NCBI RefSeq assembly: GCF_040215725.1
Contig: NZ_CP157967.1
Coordinates: forward strand, 1,488,001-1,552,000
Direction: 5' to 3'
DNA length: 64,000 bases
Source of the DNA: Rhizobium sp. ZPR4
GTDB taxonomy: Bacteria > Pseudomonadota > Alphaproteobacteria > Rhizobiales > Rhizobiaceae
A program made the position numbers and the translations under genes. Shown here piece by piece: positions 44,630 to 54,293 of this stretch. Numbering within the stretch: the stretch's first letter is position 1; each line of letters begins with the position of its first letter. The notes under the pieces were generated by a model. It worked only from the letters and a program-made list of their open reading frames with translations, was not told the origin of the DNA and did not search any database.

Positions 44630-45100
44630 TCAGTTTGCGAGCCGTGGTGTGTTCAGCGAAAAGATGGATCGGACACGCGCGGCGATATCTTCCGCCATGA
44701 GCTCGTCAGCTGTAGCGGGATCCGGAGCGACGGTCTTTGTCTCAAACGACGCCATGGCAACCACGGCGCCACCATCGGCCGCCGCCGCATCGATATTGAT
44801 CTTGGCGCTGCTGCGGTCGCGATTGAAGCCGCGCGCCTTGCGGACGTCGCTCAGTCTGATGGTGATGGCAACCTGTGGCAATTGCGGACTGAAGCTTGTT
44901 GCAGTGATCGCGGCGTTGACGCGATCATTGATGGCTGCAACCAGCGCCGGCGACACCGGCGGCAAAGCCTGATCGGCTATGACGGTTGCACTGCGCACGG
45001 CATATGTTGGAGGCGGAGGATCAACGGACCAGCTCGAGCACGCAGCCAGCGCCAAACATCCCACGAGCGCCGATACGGCTCTCGACCTCGACAACAACAT
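44630..45100 (-). CDS. Predicted lipoprotein
   Basis: A 156-residue protein with a lipoprotein signal: MLLSRSRAVSALVGCLALAAC, lipid-modified Cys21, followed by a Pro-rich spacer. The mature domain has no recognised motif but begins with AVRSATVIADQALPP and ends with MAEDIAARVRSIFSL. It should be anchored in a membrane facing the periplasm. It lies between atp12 (69 bases upstream) and pccB (63 bases downstream) on the same strand. Function unknown. Confidence 0.78.
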   Translation of the reverse strand: MLLSRSRAVSALVGCLALAACSSWSVDPPPPTYAVRSATVIADQALPPVSPALVAAINDRVNAAITATSFSPQLPQVAITIRLSDVRKARGFNRDRSSAKINIDAAAADGGAVVAMASFETKTVAPDPATADELMAEDIAARVRSIFSLNTPRLAN

Positions 45101-45169
45101 GATTCCTGTCCCGACTTCCAAGCTTGCAAGATGCGAAGATCGATATAAAGGACTGGAAATCAACAATAT

Positions 45170-45955
45170 TCAACTGCGAAGCGCAGAAAAAACGTCGGTT
45201 GCCGCCTGAAATTCCTCAAAACGCTGTGCACGACGCTGCTCGGCCTCTTCGTCGCTGCCCCAATGCTCGATGGTCCAATCCTCGTCGAGATGTGCAAGGG
45301 ACCAGACATCGGCAAGCGGCAGGAATCCTTCCGCGAAGGCCAGTGCCAGGATCGCTGAACCGGTCAGCGTCGTGATCGTGTGCAGGCTCGCGAGCTCCAT
45401 CGGTGTGTCAAACTTGCGCAAGGCGGCAGCGAAGGCTGCAATGGCTTCATCGGGCTGTTCCTGATGCATGACACCTTCAGCCAGGATGAAACGGGCGCCG
45501 AAATCGCGCGCGGCCCATTCGATTAGCGGGTTCCAGCGCTCCGACTGCCGCTCCACAAGCCGCTCCGGCCCATCGGCGCGATAGCAAAGCAGATCCGTAC
45601 CCGAGAAACGCACGATTTCATCAAACACGGCCTGGCTTTCGGCCGCAACGCCGTCGATCGCGGTACTGACGAGGCGGGTCACAGGCATGGTCGCGGGATC
45701 GATGATGTCGACCTGCCGCGCCCATTCCGCGGCCACCAGCTTGGCAAGCGCTTCCGTCGGCAACGCCAGGGAGTGCCTGGCCGGGGTCTTCACTACCTTG
45801 CCGTCAAGCGCGATGGCATGACCGCCCTCGTCCGCGCTGATCGTCACATCCTTGTAGAAGCGTTTCGGCAATGGCTTCTTCATCTGGATCTGCGCGCGGC
45901 GGATCGGATCGGGATGGCTGAGACCCTCGGAAAGATCGTTCAACAGGTCGCGCAT
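45170..45955 (-). CDS. ATP12 family F1-ATPase assembly chaperone
   Basis: A 261-residue protein of the ATP12 family: KRFYKDVTISADEGGHAIALDGKVVKTPARHSLALPT near the N-terminus and LLCYRADGPERLVERQSERWNPLIEWA in the middle are family signatures. The mitochondrial relative binds the F1 alpha subunit; in alphaproteobacteria it is presumed to assist ATP synthase assembly. The HAD phosphatase gene lies 9 bases upstream, so the two are co-transcribed. Confidence 0.93.
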   Translation of the reverse strand: MRDLLNDLSEGLSHPDPIRRAQIQMKKPLPKRFYKDVTISADEGGHAIALDGKVVKTPARHSLALPTEALAKLVAAEWARQVDIIDPATMPVTRLVSTAIDGVAAESQAVFDEIVRFSGTDLLCYRADGPERLVERQSERWNPLIEWAARDFGARFILAEGVMHQEQPDEAIAAFAAALRKFDTPMELASLHTITTLTGSAILALAFAEGFLPLADVWSLAHLDEDWTIEHWGSDEEAEQRRAQRFEEFQAATDVFSALRS

Positions 45956-45964
45956 GGCGTCACC

Positions 45965-46618
45965 TCAGAGAATATGGCTCAACAAATCGTTCGGATGATG
46001 CGCAATCGCATCGGCCCCGGCCGCCAGCAGTTCTTCGACGGAGGCATAGCCCCATGCAACGCCGATGGCGGTCGCACCCGCTGCCTTCGCCATCTGCATG
46101 TCGTAGATGGCATCGCCGATCACGATCGTATCATGCGGGTCCATGCCGGTTTCATCGCAGCATTCCGTCACCATCGCAGGATGCGGCTTCGACGGGCAAT
46201 CGTCGGCGGTGCGCGAGACAATAAAATAGGGCGTGAAGTCGTTGACCTCAAGGATATGGGTCAAGCCGCGGCGGGATTTGCCCGTCACCGCGCCGATCAA
46301 CAGTTCATCGCGCGCGGCCAGCGTCTCGATCAGCGGCTTGATGCCATCAAAAAGAGGCGTCTGCATATCAGCCTCGTCCCGCACCTCCGGAAAGATCGAT
46401 TTGTAGTGCGCGGTCATGGCAATCGCTTCATCGTCGACATGCGGCTTGCCCTGCATGCGGGCAATGGCGATATCGAGCGTCAGACCGATGATCGACTTCG
46501 TGGCGGAAACATCCGGGCGCTTGTAGCCGAAGGCCACAAAGGTGCGCGCCATGACCTCATGGATCAGCCGCGCGCTGTCGACCAGCGTGCCGTCGCAATC
46601 GAAAAGTACCAGCTTCAT
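45965..46618 (-). CDS. HAD-IA family hydrolase (phosphoglycolate phosphatase-like)
   Basis: A 217-residue phosphatase. The nucleophile motif is FDCDGTLVDS with Asp7 and Asp9, then the threonine/serine motif in VTGKSRRGL, the lysine in PSKPHPAM and the acidic motif IVIGDAIYDMQMAKAAG. The cap domain is the helical type of phosphoglycolate phosphatases, but the true substrate cannot be read from sequence. Its ATG overlaps the rluA stop by four bases (ATGA). Confidence 0.92.
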   Translation of the reverse strand: MKLVLFDCDGTLVDSARLIHEVMARTFVAFGYKRPDVSATKSIIGLTLDIAIARMQGKPHVDDEAIAMTAHYKSIFPEVRDEADMQTPLFDGIKPLIETLAARDELLIGAVTGKSRRGLTHILEVNDFTPYFIVSRTADDCPSKPHPAMVTECCDETGMDPHDTIVIGDAIYDMQMAKAAGATAIGVAWGYASVEELLAAGADAIAHHPNDLLSHIL

Positions 46619-47613
46619 TCGTCGTCCGGCTCCCCTGCCGATGCCATGTCAAATCCGAGAAGGTTCCAGGTCTGCACCATATGCGGCGGCAGCGGTGCCG
46701 TTACACGCAGACGGCCGCCATTCGGATGCGGAATGTCGATATGGCGGGCGTGCAGATGCAGCCGCTTCTGGACACCGCCCGGGAAATCCCAGTTCGGATC
46801 GTCATCGAAATATTTGGGGTCGCCGATAATCGGGTGGCCCATGTGCAGCGCATGAACGCGCAGCTGGTGCGTACGACCGGTATAAGGCTCCATTTCAAGC
46901 CAGGCGAGGTTCTGCGCTGCGGTTTCGAGGACGCGGTAATAGGAGATCGCGTGATCGGCGCCCTCCTCCCCATGCTTGGCGATGCGCATGCGGTCGCCAT
47001 CGGCCGTCGCCTCTTTCACCAGCCAGGTGGAGATCTTGTCCTCATGCTTCCGCGGCACGCCCTTGACCAGCGACCAATAGGTTTTCTTGGTGTCGCGTTC
47101 GCGGAATGCCGCCGTCAGCTTCTGCGCAGCACCTCGGGTACGGGCAACGACAAGGACGCCAGAGGTGTCGCGGTCGAGACGATGCACCAGGCGTGGCTTT
47201 TCGCCCTTCTTGCTCGTCCATGCCTCAAGCATCTTGTCGATATGGCGGGTAAGGCCGGAACCGCCCTGCACCGCGAGGCCAGCGGGCTTGTTCAGCACAT
47301 AGACCTTCTCATCCTCATGCAACAACATGCGCGCTAGGAGCTCGCCGTCGCCGGCGTGTTTGAGGTCATTGCCGGCGATGGGGCCGCTTTTTGCGCCCTT
47401 GGCATCGACATCGAGAGGCGGCACGCGTATCACCTGTCCCGGCTGCACGCGCGCATCCGTCTTGACGCGACCGCCATCGACGCGCACCTGACCGGAACGC
47501 ATCAGCTTCTGCAATTGTCCGAAACCAAGCCCCGGATAATGCACCTTGAACCAGCGGTCGAGACGCATGCCGGCTTCATCAGGCTCGACCTGTATATGTT
47601 CAATCCCGGCCAT
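46615..47613 (-). CDS. RluA family pseudouridine synthase
   Basis: A 332-residue enzyme with an N-terminal S4 RNA-binding domain (AGMRLDRWFKVHYPGLGFGQLQKLMRSGQVRVDG, about 14-48) and an RluA catalytic domain with Asp147 in HRLDRDTSG. It modifies uridines in 23S rRNA; by similarity it is likely RluC-type (955, 2504, 2580 in E. coli numbering). It is the first gene of the minus-strand series and overlaps the HAD gene, which suggests translational coupling. The start at 47613 begins the S4 domain. Confidence 0.92.
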   Translation of the reverse strand: MAGIEHIQVEPDEAGMRLDRWFKVHYPGLGFGQLQKLMRSGQVRVDGGRVKTDARVQPGQVIRVPPLDVDAKGAKSGPIAGNDLKHAGDGELLARMLLHEDEKVYVLNKPAGLAVQGGSGLTRHIDKMLEAWTSKKGEKPRLVHRLDRDTSGVLVVARTRGAAQKLTAAFRERDTKKTYWSLVKGVPRKHEDKISTWLVKEATADGDRMRIAKHGEEGADHAISYYRVLETAAQNLAWLEMEPYTGRTHQLRVHALHMGHPIIGDPKYFDDDPNWDFPGGVQKRLHLHARHIDIPHPNGGRLRVTAPLPPHMVQTWNLLGFDMASAGEPDDE

Positions 47614-47742
47614 TCTTCTTCTTTCAAATACCGCGGCATGTCCCAGATATTGCCAAACCTCGTTCGGCGGGATCATGCAAATTCAAACAATGGGCCGATC
47701 TGCCCCGCGGCCGGAGATTTCCCGGCCTTTTGACGTGGCTTT

Positions 47743-47790
47743 AGAGCATTTCGAGGAAAAGTGGAAACCGGAATTATACGGCAGGATAAT
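47743..47790. repeat. Partial rhizobial palindrome
   Basis: TAGAGCATTTCGAGGAAAAGTGG begins the common rhizobial interspersed palindrome, followed by AATTAT...ATAATT. It lies just after the PCu(A)C gene (minus strand) and before the divergent rluA region. The copy looks truncated. Confidence 0.5.
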
Positions 47791-47798
47791 TTTCTGGC

Positions 47799-48338
47799 TC
47801 AGTTTCCCCTGGCCGAGACGACTGGCAGATTGATGTCGACCATACCCGCCTTGTCGAACATCAGCATCACGGGCACCGTGCCGCCTTGCTTGAAGGGCGC
47901 CTTCACCTGCTTGAACATCATGTGCATCGTATTCGGCGCGAGCGTCACCGTGGCGCCGGCGGGGATGGCAATGCCGCCCTTCACCTCGCGCATCTTCATG
48001 ATCTCGCCCTCCATCTTCATCTCGTGCAGCTCCACCTTGCCGGCGGCCGAAGAGGTCACGGAGGTCAGCTTGTCGTCTGTTTTGCCCGTATTGTGGATGG
48101 TGATGTAACCGCCGCCGACGGGCTGGCCGGGAAGCATGGCACGAACATAACCGCCGCTTATATCGAGATCGCCAAGCTTGGCGGCGGCCGAACCGGAAGG
48201 TGCCGCACCAGCATCCATGTGCATCCCGGGCTTGGACTTCATCGCGCCGCTGTCCTCGGCCAGCGCTCCACCGAGCGGAAGCGAAAAAGCGCCAATCGAA
48301 ATCAGCAATGCGGCGGCGTGGTTGCGGTTCATGTTCAT
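47799..48338 (-). CDS. Copper chaperone PCu(A)C
   Basis: A 179-residue exported protein with a signal peptide (1-27, ends ALA-ED) and a His/Met-rich lead (MKSKPGMHMDAG). The copper-binding motif of the family is intact: HEMKMEGEIMKMREV, followed about 21 residues on by NTMHMMF. It carries Cu(I) in the periplasm, mainly for assembly of cytochrome oxidase Cu-A or Cu-B centres. No oxidase assembly gene is adjacent. It is divergent from the gcv operon. Confidence 0.92.
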   Translation of the reverse strand: MNMNRNHAAALLISIGAFSLPLGGALAEDSGAMKSKPGMHMDAGAAPSGSAAAKLGDLDISGGYVRAMLPGQPVGGGYITIHNTGKTDDKLTSVTSSAAGKVELHEMKMEGEIMKMREVKGGIAIPAGATVTLAPNTMHMMFKQVKAPFKQGGTVPVMLMFDKAGMVDINLPVVSARGN

Positions 48339-48507
48339 CTCCTGCCCGGCTCCTCAATCGAGCAGAAGGGATAGCCTCTCCCATCCCTGTTGCAAAGGTC
48401 CGTAATCATTAGGAAACGCAGGATTGATCGGCGCGACAAAAATTTGTTCAGCGGCGACATTTGCCCCTTGCCATCTCTGCCCGGGACCGGATAATGGCTC
48501 TCAACCC

Positions 48508-48665
48508 TGTTGGGAGAATCCGGCGCGAGCCGGTGCCGAAGGAGCAACCGCCCCGGAAACTCTCAGGCCAAAGGACCAGCAAGGGGCAGACGGAACTCTG
48601 GAGAGAAGCGCGCAAGCGTTCGCCGAAGGGATAACAATCTCAGGCAAACAGACAGAGGGGGCTCA
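48508..48665 (+). promoter_or_regulatory. Tandem glycine riboswitch
   Basis: Two consecutive glycine aptamers are visible. Aptamer 1 runs from about 48511 (GGGAGAATCCGGCGCGAGCC) through CTCTCAGGCCAAAGGACC and closes with CTCTGGAGAG (about 48596-48605). Aptamer 2 starts at about 48606 (AAGCGCGCAAGCG) through ATCTCAGGCAAACAGACAG. Each contains the conserved CGCCGAAGG/CCGAAGG and TCAGGC-CAAA or AAA motifs. It lies immediately upstream of gcvT, so glycine should turn on the gcvTHP operon. Confidence 0.95.
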
Positions 48666-48736
48666 TCGTCAGGCGCTATCGCGCCGAAATTGTGAGCTCT
48701 GCGCTTCGAAACGAGCGCAAAACCCGGAGGCGTCAT

Positions 48737-49873
48737 TTGGACGAGACCGCTGCCCTCAAGACCACCCCCCTTCATGCCCTGCATGTGTCGCTCGGCGCCC
48801 GCATGGTGCCCTTCGCAGGCTACGACATGCCCGTGCAATATGCGCCCGGCGTGCTGAAGGAACATCTCTGGACCAGATCCTCCGCCGGCCTGTTCGACGT
48901 GTCGCATATGGGCCAGGTGACGATCCGCGCCCGCTCCGGCAAATATGAGGATGCGGCGCGGGCCCTCGAGAGCCTGGTGCCTGTCGACATTATCGGCCTC
49001 GCCGAAGGCCGTCAGCGCTACGGCTTCTTCACCGACGACAAGGGTGGCATCCTCGACGATCTGATGATTACCCATATGGACGACTATCTTTTCGTCGTCG
49101 TCAATGCCGCCTGTAAAGAGCAGGATCTCAAGCATCTTCAAGACCATATCGGCGATAGCTGCGAAATTACCTTACTTGATCGCGCCCTCATTGCGCTTCA
49201 AGGGCCGCGCGCCGTCGACGTGCTTGCCGAACTCTGGGCCGATATCGCCTACATGAAGTTCATGGATGTGCGCCATTGTCGCCTCCACGATGTCTCCTGC
49301 CTCGTGTCGCGCTCCGGCTATAGCGGCGAAGACGGTTTCGAAATCTCCGTGCCGTTTGACAAGGCCGAGGATATCGCCAAGCGGCTGCTGGAACACCCAG
49401 ACGTCCAGCCGATCGGCCTCGGAGCCCGCGACTCCCTTCGCCTCGAGGCTGGCCTCTGCCTCTATGGCAACGACATCGACCAGACGACGACGCCGATCGA
49501 AGGCGCGCTCGAATGGGCCATCCAGAAGGCCCGCAAAACGGGCGGCGCCCGCGCCGGCGGCTTTCCCGGAGCAGCTCGCATTCTCGGCGAACTCGATGGC
49601 GACACCACCCGCCGCCGTGTCGGCCTGAAGCCCGAGGGCAAGGCGCCGGTGCGCGGTCACTCCAAGCTTTATGCCGATGCAGAAGGCAAGACGGAAATCG
49701 GCGAAGTCACCTCGGGCGGTTTCGGTCCGAGCGTCGAATCCCCGGTTGCCATGGGCTATGTGCCGACCGATTTCACGGCACCGGGCACCACTGTTTACGC
49801 TGAAGTACGCGGCAAGTATCTGCCCGTCGTCGTCAGCGCTCTGCCTTTCATCAAGCCTACCTACAAACGTTGA
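48737..49873 (+). CDS. gcvT: Glycine cleavage system aminomethyltransferase (T protein)
   Basis: A 378-residue folate-dependent enzyme: it takes the aminomethyl group from lipoylated GcvH and gives methylenetetrahydrofolate and ammonia. Signature segments are [34 protein letters not shown] and the [10 protein letters not shown] region. The start is a TTG at 48737, six bases after GGAGG; an ATG upstream lies inside the riboswitch region and adds residues (SSALRNERKTRRRH) that do not belong to the family. The gcvH gene follows after 25 bases. Confidence 0.95.
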   Translation: MDETAALKTTPLHALHVSLGARMVPFAGYDMPVQYAPGVLKEHLWTRSSAGLFDVSHMGQVTIRARSGKYEDAARALESLVPVDIIGLAEGRQRYGFFTDDKGGILDDLMITHMDDYLFVVVNAACKEQDLKHLQDHIGDSCEITLLDRALIALQGPRAVDVLAELWADIAYMKFMDVRHCRLHDVSCLVSRSGYSGEDGFEISVPFDKAEDIAKRLLEHPDVQPIGLGARDSLRLEAGLCLYGNDIDQTTTPIEGALEWAIQKARKTGGARAGGFPGAARILGELDGDTTRRRVGLKPEGKAPVRGHSKLYADAEGKTEIGEVTSGGFGPSVESPVAMGYVPTDFTAPGTTVYAEVRGKYLPVVVSALPFIKPTYKR

Positions 49874-49898
49874 GCGTCTTTTCCAGAGAGGATTACCC

Positions 49899-50261
49899 AT
49901 GCTGAAATTCACCGAAGAACATGAGTGGCTGAAGGTCGAAGGCGATATTGCAACGGTCGGCATCACGGCCCATGCCGCCGAGCAACTCGGCGATCTCGTT
50001 TTCGTGGAACTGCCTGAAGTCGGCGCCAGCTTCTCCAAGGGTGGCGACGCGGCAACCGTCGAATCCGTCAAGGCAGCCTCCGAAGTCTATTGCCCGCTCG
50101 ACGGAGAGATCACCGAAGTCAACGAAGCCATCACCGCTGATCCGGCCCTCGTCAATTCAGACCCGATGGGTGCTGGGTGGTTCTTCAAGCTCAAGCTGAA
50201 GAACGTTGGGGATCTTGATGGTCTTCTTGATGAATCCGGTTACAAGGAGCTGATCGGATAA
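49899..50261 (+). CDS. gcvH: Glycine cleavage system H protein
   Basis: A 120-residue lipoyl carrier that shuttles the aminomethyl group between GcvP and GcvT. The lipoylated lysine is Lys58 in ESVKAAS; the surrounding [11 protein letters not shown] and [17 protein letters not shown] strands are typical. LipB, encoded at 32 kb, may supply its octanoyl group. The stop overlaps the gcvP start by one base (TAATG). Confidence 0.97.
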   Translation: MLKFTEEHEWLKVEGDIATVGITAHAAEQLGDLVFVELPEVGASFSKGGDAATVESVKAASEVYCPLDGEITEVNEAITADPALVNSDPMGAGWFFKLKLKNVGDLDGLLDESGYKELIG

Positions 50262-53125
50262 TGACGACGCCTACTGAATTCACATTCACCGATTACCAGC
50301 CATACGACTTCGCCAATCGCCGCCATATCGGCCCGTCTCCGTCGGAGATGACCGATATGCTCAAGGTGATCGGCTACAAGAGCCTCGACGGCCTGATCGA
50401 CGCGACGCTGCCACCGGCCATCCGCCAGAAGGCACCGCTCGCCTGGGGCGCAGCGATGACGGAGCGCGAGGCGCTAGACCGGCTGCGCGAGACCGCCAAC
50501 AAGAACAAGGTTCTCGTTTCCCTGATCGGCCAGGGCTATTACGGCACGATCACGCCGCCGGTCATCCAGCGCAACATTCTGGAAAACCCGGCCTGGTACA
50601 CCGCTTACACGCCATACCAGCCGGAAATCAGCCAGGGCCGCCTCGAGGCGCTGCTGAATTACCAGACGATGATCAGCGACCTCACCGGTCTCGATGTCGC
50701 CAATGCGTCATTGCTCGATGAAGCAACCGCTGCGGCCGAAGGCATGGCGATGGCGGAACGCGTCGCCAAATCAAAGGCGAAGGCCTTCTTCGTCGATGCC
50801 GCCTGCCACCCGCAGACGATCGCGCTGATCAAGACCCGCGCCGAGCCACTTGGCTGGACCGTCATCGTCGGCAATCCATTCACGGATCTTGATCCGGTCG
50901 ACGTCTTCGGCGCGATCTTCCAGTATCCCGGCACACACGGCCACATCAACGACTTCAGCGGCCTGATCGCACGCCTGCACCAGACCGGCGCCATCGCCAT
51001 CATGGCGGCTGACCTCCTGGCCCTGACCCTGCTGAAATCCCCCGGCGAAATGGGCGCGGATATTGCCATCGGCTCCTCGCAGCGCTTCGGCGTTCCCGTC
51101 GGATATGGCGGCCCGCACGCCGCCTATATGGCCGTCAAGGACGACTACAAGCGCTCCATGCCGGGCCGTCTCGTCGGCGTTTCGGTCGATGCGCGCGGCA
51201 ATCGCGCCTATCGCCTGTCGCTGCAGACCCGCGAACAGCACATCCGCCGCGAAAAGGCGACGTCGAACATCTGCACCGCACAGGTGCTGCTCGCCGTCAT
51301 GGCTTCGATGTATGCCGTCTTCCACGGTCCACAGGGCCTGAAGGCGATCGCCCAGCAGGTCCACCAGAAGGCCGTGCTGATGGCCAAGGGCCTGGAGAAA
51401 CTCGGCTACACAGTCGAGCCGGAGACTTTCTTCGACACGATCACCGTAGAGGTCGGCCATATGCAGGGTCTCATCCTGCGCGCAGCCGTCGCCGAAGGCG
51501 TCAACCTGCGCAAGGTCGGTGAAACGAAGATCGGCATCAGCCTTGACGAGCGCACGCGCCCGGCGACGGTGGAAGCCGTCTGGCGTGCATTCGGCGGCGA
51601 TTTCCGCATCGCCGATTTCGAGCCATCCTATCGGCTGCCGAAGACCCTGTTGCGTACCAGCGAATACCTGGTGCATCCGATCTTCCACATGAACCGCGCC
51701 GAAAGCGAGATGACCCGTTACATCCGCCGTCTCTCGGACCGCGACCTGGCGCTCGACCGCTCGATGATCCCGCTCGGCTCCTGCACCATGAAGCTGAACG
51801 CAACGGCGGAAATGCTGCCGATCACCTGGCCGGAATTTTCGGACATCCATCCGTTCGTGCCGGCCGATCAGGCGCTCGGCTACCGCGAAATGATCGATGA
51901 CCTGACGGACAAGCTCTGCGCCGTGACGGGCTATGACGCCTTCTCCATGCAGCCGAACTCCGGCGCGCAGGGCGAATATGCCGGCCTCCTGACCATCCGC
52001 AACTACCACATTGCCAATGGCCAGGGTCACCGCGACATCTGCCTCATCCCGACCTCCGCGCACGGCACCAATCCCGCCTCGGCACAGATGGCGGGCATGA
52101 AGGTCGTGGTCGTCAAGGTTAGCGATGACGGCGATATCGACATGGCCGATTTCCGCGCCAAGACCGAGCAATATGCCGACAACCTCTCCTGCTGCATGAT
52201 CACCTATCCTTCGACGCATGGCGTGTTCGAAGAGACGGTGAAGGAGATCTGCGATCTCGTGCACAAGCATGGCGGTCAGGTCTATCTCGACGGTGCGAAC
52301 ATGAACGCCATGGTCGGCCTCTCGCGTCCCGGCGATATCGGCTCCGACGTCAGCCACCTGAACCTGCACAAGACCTTCTGCATCCCGCATGGCGGCGGTG
52401 GTCCCGGCATGGGGCCGATCGGCGTCAAGGCGCATCTGGCGCCTCATCTGCCCGGTCATCCGGAAACGGACGGCCGCAGCGGTGCGGTCTCTGCGGCAGC
52501 CTTTGGGTCGGCCTCCATCCTGCCGATCTCGTGGAGCTATTGCCTGATGATGGGCGGCGAAGGCCTGACGCAGGCAACGAAGGTGGCGATCCTCAACGCC
52601 AACTACATTGCCGCCCGCCTGAAGGGCGCCTATGACGTGCTCTATAAGTCCAAGGACGGACGCGTGGCGCATGAATGCATCATCGACACCCGCCCGCTGG
52701 TCGCAAGTGCCGGCGTGACGGTTGACGATGTCGCCAAGCGCCTGATCGATTGCGGCTTCCACGCACCGACCATGAGTTGGCCGGTTGCGGGCACGCTGAT
52801 GATCGAGCCGACCGAATCGGAAACGAAGGCCGAGCTTGATCGCTTCTGCGAGGCGATGCTGGCGATCCGCGAGGAAGCTCGCGCCATCGAAGACGGCCGG
52901 ATGGACAAGACCAACAACCCGCTGAAGAACGCCCCGCACACGGTAGAAGACCTCGTCGGCGAATGGGATCGCCCCTATTCGCGCGAACAGGCCTGCTTCC
53001 CGCCCGGTGCCTTCCGCGTCGACAAATATTGGTCTCCGGTCAATCGCATCGACAATGTCTATGGCGATCGCAACCTGATCTGCACCTGCCCGCCGCTCGA
53101 ATCCTACGCCGAGGCCGCAGAATAG
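50261..53125 (+). CDS. gcvP: Glycine dehydrogenase (decarboxylating), P protein
   Basis: A 954-residue PLP enzyme that decarboxylates glycine and loads the aminomethyl group onto GcvH. The two halves common to the fused P protein are present, with the PLP lysine Lys704 in HLNLHKTF followed by [16 protein letters not shown]. Its length matches single-chain gcvP. It is translationally coupled to gcvH and completes the operon; a clear terminator follows at 53204-53238. Confidence 0.98.
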   Translation: MTTPTEFTFTDYQPYDFANRRHIGPSPSEMTDMLKVIGYKSLDGLIDATLPPAIRQKAPLAWGAAMTEREALDRLRETANKNKVLVSLIGQGYYGTITPPVIQRNILENPAWYTAYTPYQPEISQGRLEALLNYQTMISDLTGLDVANASLLDEATAAAEGMAMAERVAKSKAKAFFVDAACHPQTIALIKTRAEPLGWTVIVGNPFTDLDPVDVFGAIFQYPGTHGHINDFSGLIARLHQTGAIAIMAADLLALTLLKSPGEMGADIAIGSSQRFGVPVGYGGPHAAYMAVKDDYKRSMPGRLVGVSVDARGNRAYRLSLQTREQHIRREKATSNICTAQVLLAVMASMYAVFHGPQGLKAIAQQVHQKAVLMAKGLEKLGYTVEPETFFDTITVEVGHMQGLILRAAVAEGVNLRKVGETKIGISLDERTRPATVEAVWRAFGGDFRIADFEPSYRLPKTLLRTSEYLVHPIFHMNRAESEMTRYIRRLSDRDLALDRSMIPLGSCTMKLNATAEMLPITWPEFSDIHPFVPADQALGYREMIDDLTDKLCAVTGYDAFSMQPNSGAQGEYAGLLTIRNYHIANGQGHRDICLIPTSAHGTNPASAQMAGMKVVVVKVSDDGDIDMADFRAKTEQYADNLSCCMITYPSTHGVFEETVKEICDLVHKHGGQVYLDGANMNAMVGLSRPGDIGSDVSHLNLHKTFCIPHGGGGPGMGPIGVKAHLAPHLPGHPETDGRSGAVSAAAFGSASILPISWSYCLMMGGEGLTQATKVAILNANYIAARLKGAYDVLYKSKDGRVAHECIIDTRPLVASAGVTVDDVAKRLIDCGFHAPTMSWPVAGTLMIEPTESETKAELDRFCEAMLAIREEARAIEDGRMDKTNNPLKNAPHTVEDLVGEWDRPYSREQACFPPGAFRVDKYWSPVNRIDNVYGDRNLICTCPPLESYAEAAE

Positions 53126-53203
53126 GGTTTTTGCCAAAAAGCGAAGCGGTTCAGTCGCTTCGCTGGAAACAGACATAAATCTATTGTGAAACTTGTCTAT
53201 GAA

Positions 53204-53238
53204 AACGCCGCGTGTCCGAAAGGATGCGCGGCGTTTTT
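53204..53238 (+). terminator. Rho-independent terminator of the gcv operon
   Basis: AACGCCGCG and CGCGGCGTT pair around a 13-base loop and are followed by TTTTT. It ends 100 bases after the gcvP stop. Confidence 0.9.
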
Positions 53239-53273
53239 GATGACGCCACAGTGGGGCCTTGGAATTCAGATTC

Positions 53274-53894
53274 ATGCCGGAGCAACCGGAATTTCACTTC
53301 GTCGCCAGGCGAACGGAACGCGTTTCCGCGCCGCTGCTTCTCCTGCATGGGAGCGGCATGGATGAAGCCGCACTTATTCCTCTTGCCGATTCGGCTGCGC
53401 CGCGGCGTCCCTATATCGCCATGCGAGGCGCCATCGGCTGGGAGGGCGGATTTGCCTTCTTTCGCCGCAATCTGGATCGAAGCCTGGATCACGCCGATCT
53501 CACGAGACGCACCGACGAACTCTGTGATTTCATCGAAACGGCTCTGGAGCAAGGGACGCTCAAGCGGAAGCCTGTGCTGGTTGGCTTTTCGAATGGCGCC
53601 ATCATGGCGGCATCCATTCTTCTGCGCCGGCCTCGCTTGGCCGCCGCCGCCGTTTTGATGCGGCCACTCTCGCCGGCGCCGGACGCAGGCTTTCCATCGC
53701 TGGCCGCTTTGCCGATCCTGATCACATCTGCCGAGTACGATCAGCGGCGCGAACCCGGCGATGCCGATATCCTGAAAAATCAATTTGCAAACGCCGGCGC
53801 GGATATCAGCGCTCATGTGCTGGCGACCGGTCACGACGTCAATCAGGACGACATCGGTATCATCCGCGACTGGCTCATACGGAAAGGCCTATGA
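53274..53894 (+). CDS. Alpha/beta hydrolase (predicted esterase)
   Basis: A 206-residue carboxylesterase/phospholipase-like hydrolase. The HGSGMDE stretch at residues 25-31 forms the oxyanion hole, the nucleophile is Ser106 in GFSNGA, the acid is in SAEYDQRREPGDA and the histidine in TGHDVNQDD. It resembles the YpfH/dienelactone hydrolase-like group. The start used is the ATG at 53274; an ATG five codons upstream is also open. An antitoxin-like gene begins one base after its stop. Confidence 0.87.
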   Translation: MPEQPEFHFVARRTERVSAPLLLLHGSGMDEAALIPLADSAAPRRPYIAMRGAIGWEGGFAFFRRNLDRSLDHADLTRRTDELCDFIETALEQGTLKRKPVLVGFSNGAIMAASILLRRPRLAAAAVLMRPLSPAPDAGFPSLAALPILITSAEYDQRREPGDADILKNQFANAGADISAHVLATGHDVNQDDIGIIRDWLIRKGL

Positions 53895-53895
53895 C

Positions 53896-54162
53896 ATGAA
53901 CCAGGAGATTTCCCTGAGCACCGACAATCCCGACAGCTATATCGCAGCAGCCTTCGCCACGGATGACCCCGCTTCGATCGCCAAGGCATTGGGCGAAGTT
54001 GCCCGCACGCGCAACATGAGCAAGCTCGCCAAGGATGTCGGCATGAACCGTTCGGCGCTCTATCGTGCGCTAAGCGGCGACGGAAATCCGGAATTCGCCA
54101 CGATCCTGAAGGTAATCAGGGCGCTCGGCCTCAAACTGACGCCGGTTTCGGCTGCGAGCTAA
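53896..54162 (+). CDS. Addiction module antidote (HigA-like) protein without adjacent toxin
   Basis: An 88-residue protein of the putative addiction module antidote family: SYIAAAFATDDPASIAKALGEVARTRNMSKLAKDVGMNRSALYRALSGDGNPEFATILKVIRALG. The HTH domain is clear at about 30-80. Antidotes of this type normally follow a RelE-like toxin gene directly, but the gene upstream here is an esterase, one base away, and nothing downstream fits. It is therefore an orphan antitoxin or a free regulator. Confidence 0.88.
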   Translation: MNQEISLSTDNPDSYIAAAFATDDPASIAKALGEVARTRNMSKLAKDVGMNRSALYRALSGDGNPEFATILKVIRALGLKLTPVSAAS

Positions 54163-54163
54163 A

Positions 54164-54208
54164 GCATGTCGCGCAAAAGTGCGCAGCGGTTTTGCGGCAA
54201 CGACATGC
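54164..54208. repeat. Rhizobial short palindromic element
   Basis: Arms GCATGTCG/CGACATGC with inner CGCAAAA/TTTTGCG around GTGCGCAGCGG form a typical dispersed element. Its core layout (N-GTGNNNNGCGG-N between A4 and T4 arms) matches the first palindrome at 11845-11890, showing at least two family members in this window. Confidence 0.8.
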
Positions 54209-54293
54209 ATAAAATCAAAGACATAAGGCGCGAGGAGCGAACCTGAAGGGGCGCGACGCGCGTTAGGATTTTAGCAGTCCTTCGGGGGCGTCG

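Noticed and set aside
48692..48736. Upstream start for gcvT
   Set aside because: It lies next to the riboswitch, adds residues foreign to the family, and has no ribosome site, while TTG at 48737 follows GGAGG.
50771..53275. Very long minus-strand frame opposite gcvP
   Set aside because: GC-rich codon bias keeps the antisense frame open; GcvP on the plus strand is unmistakable.
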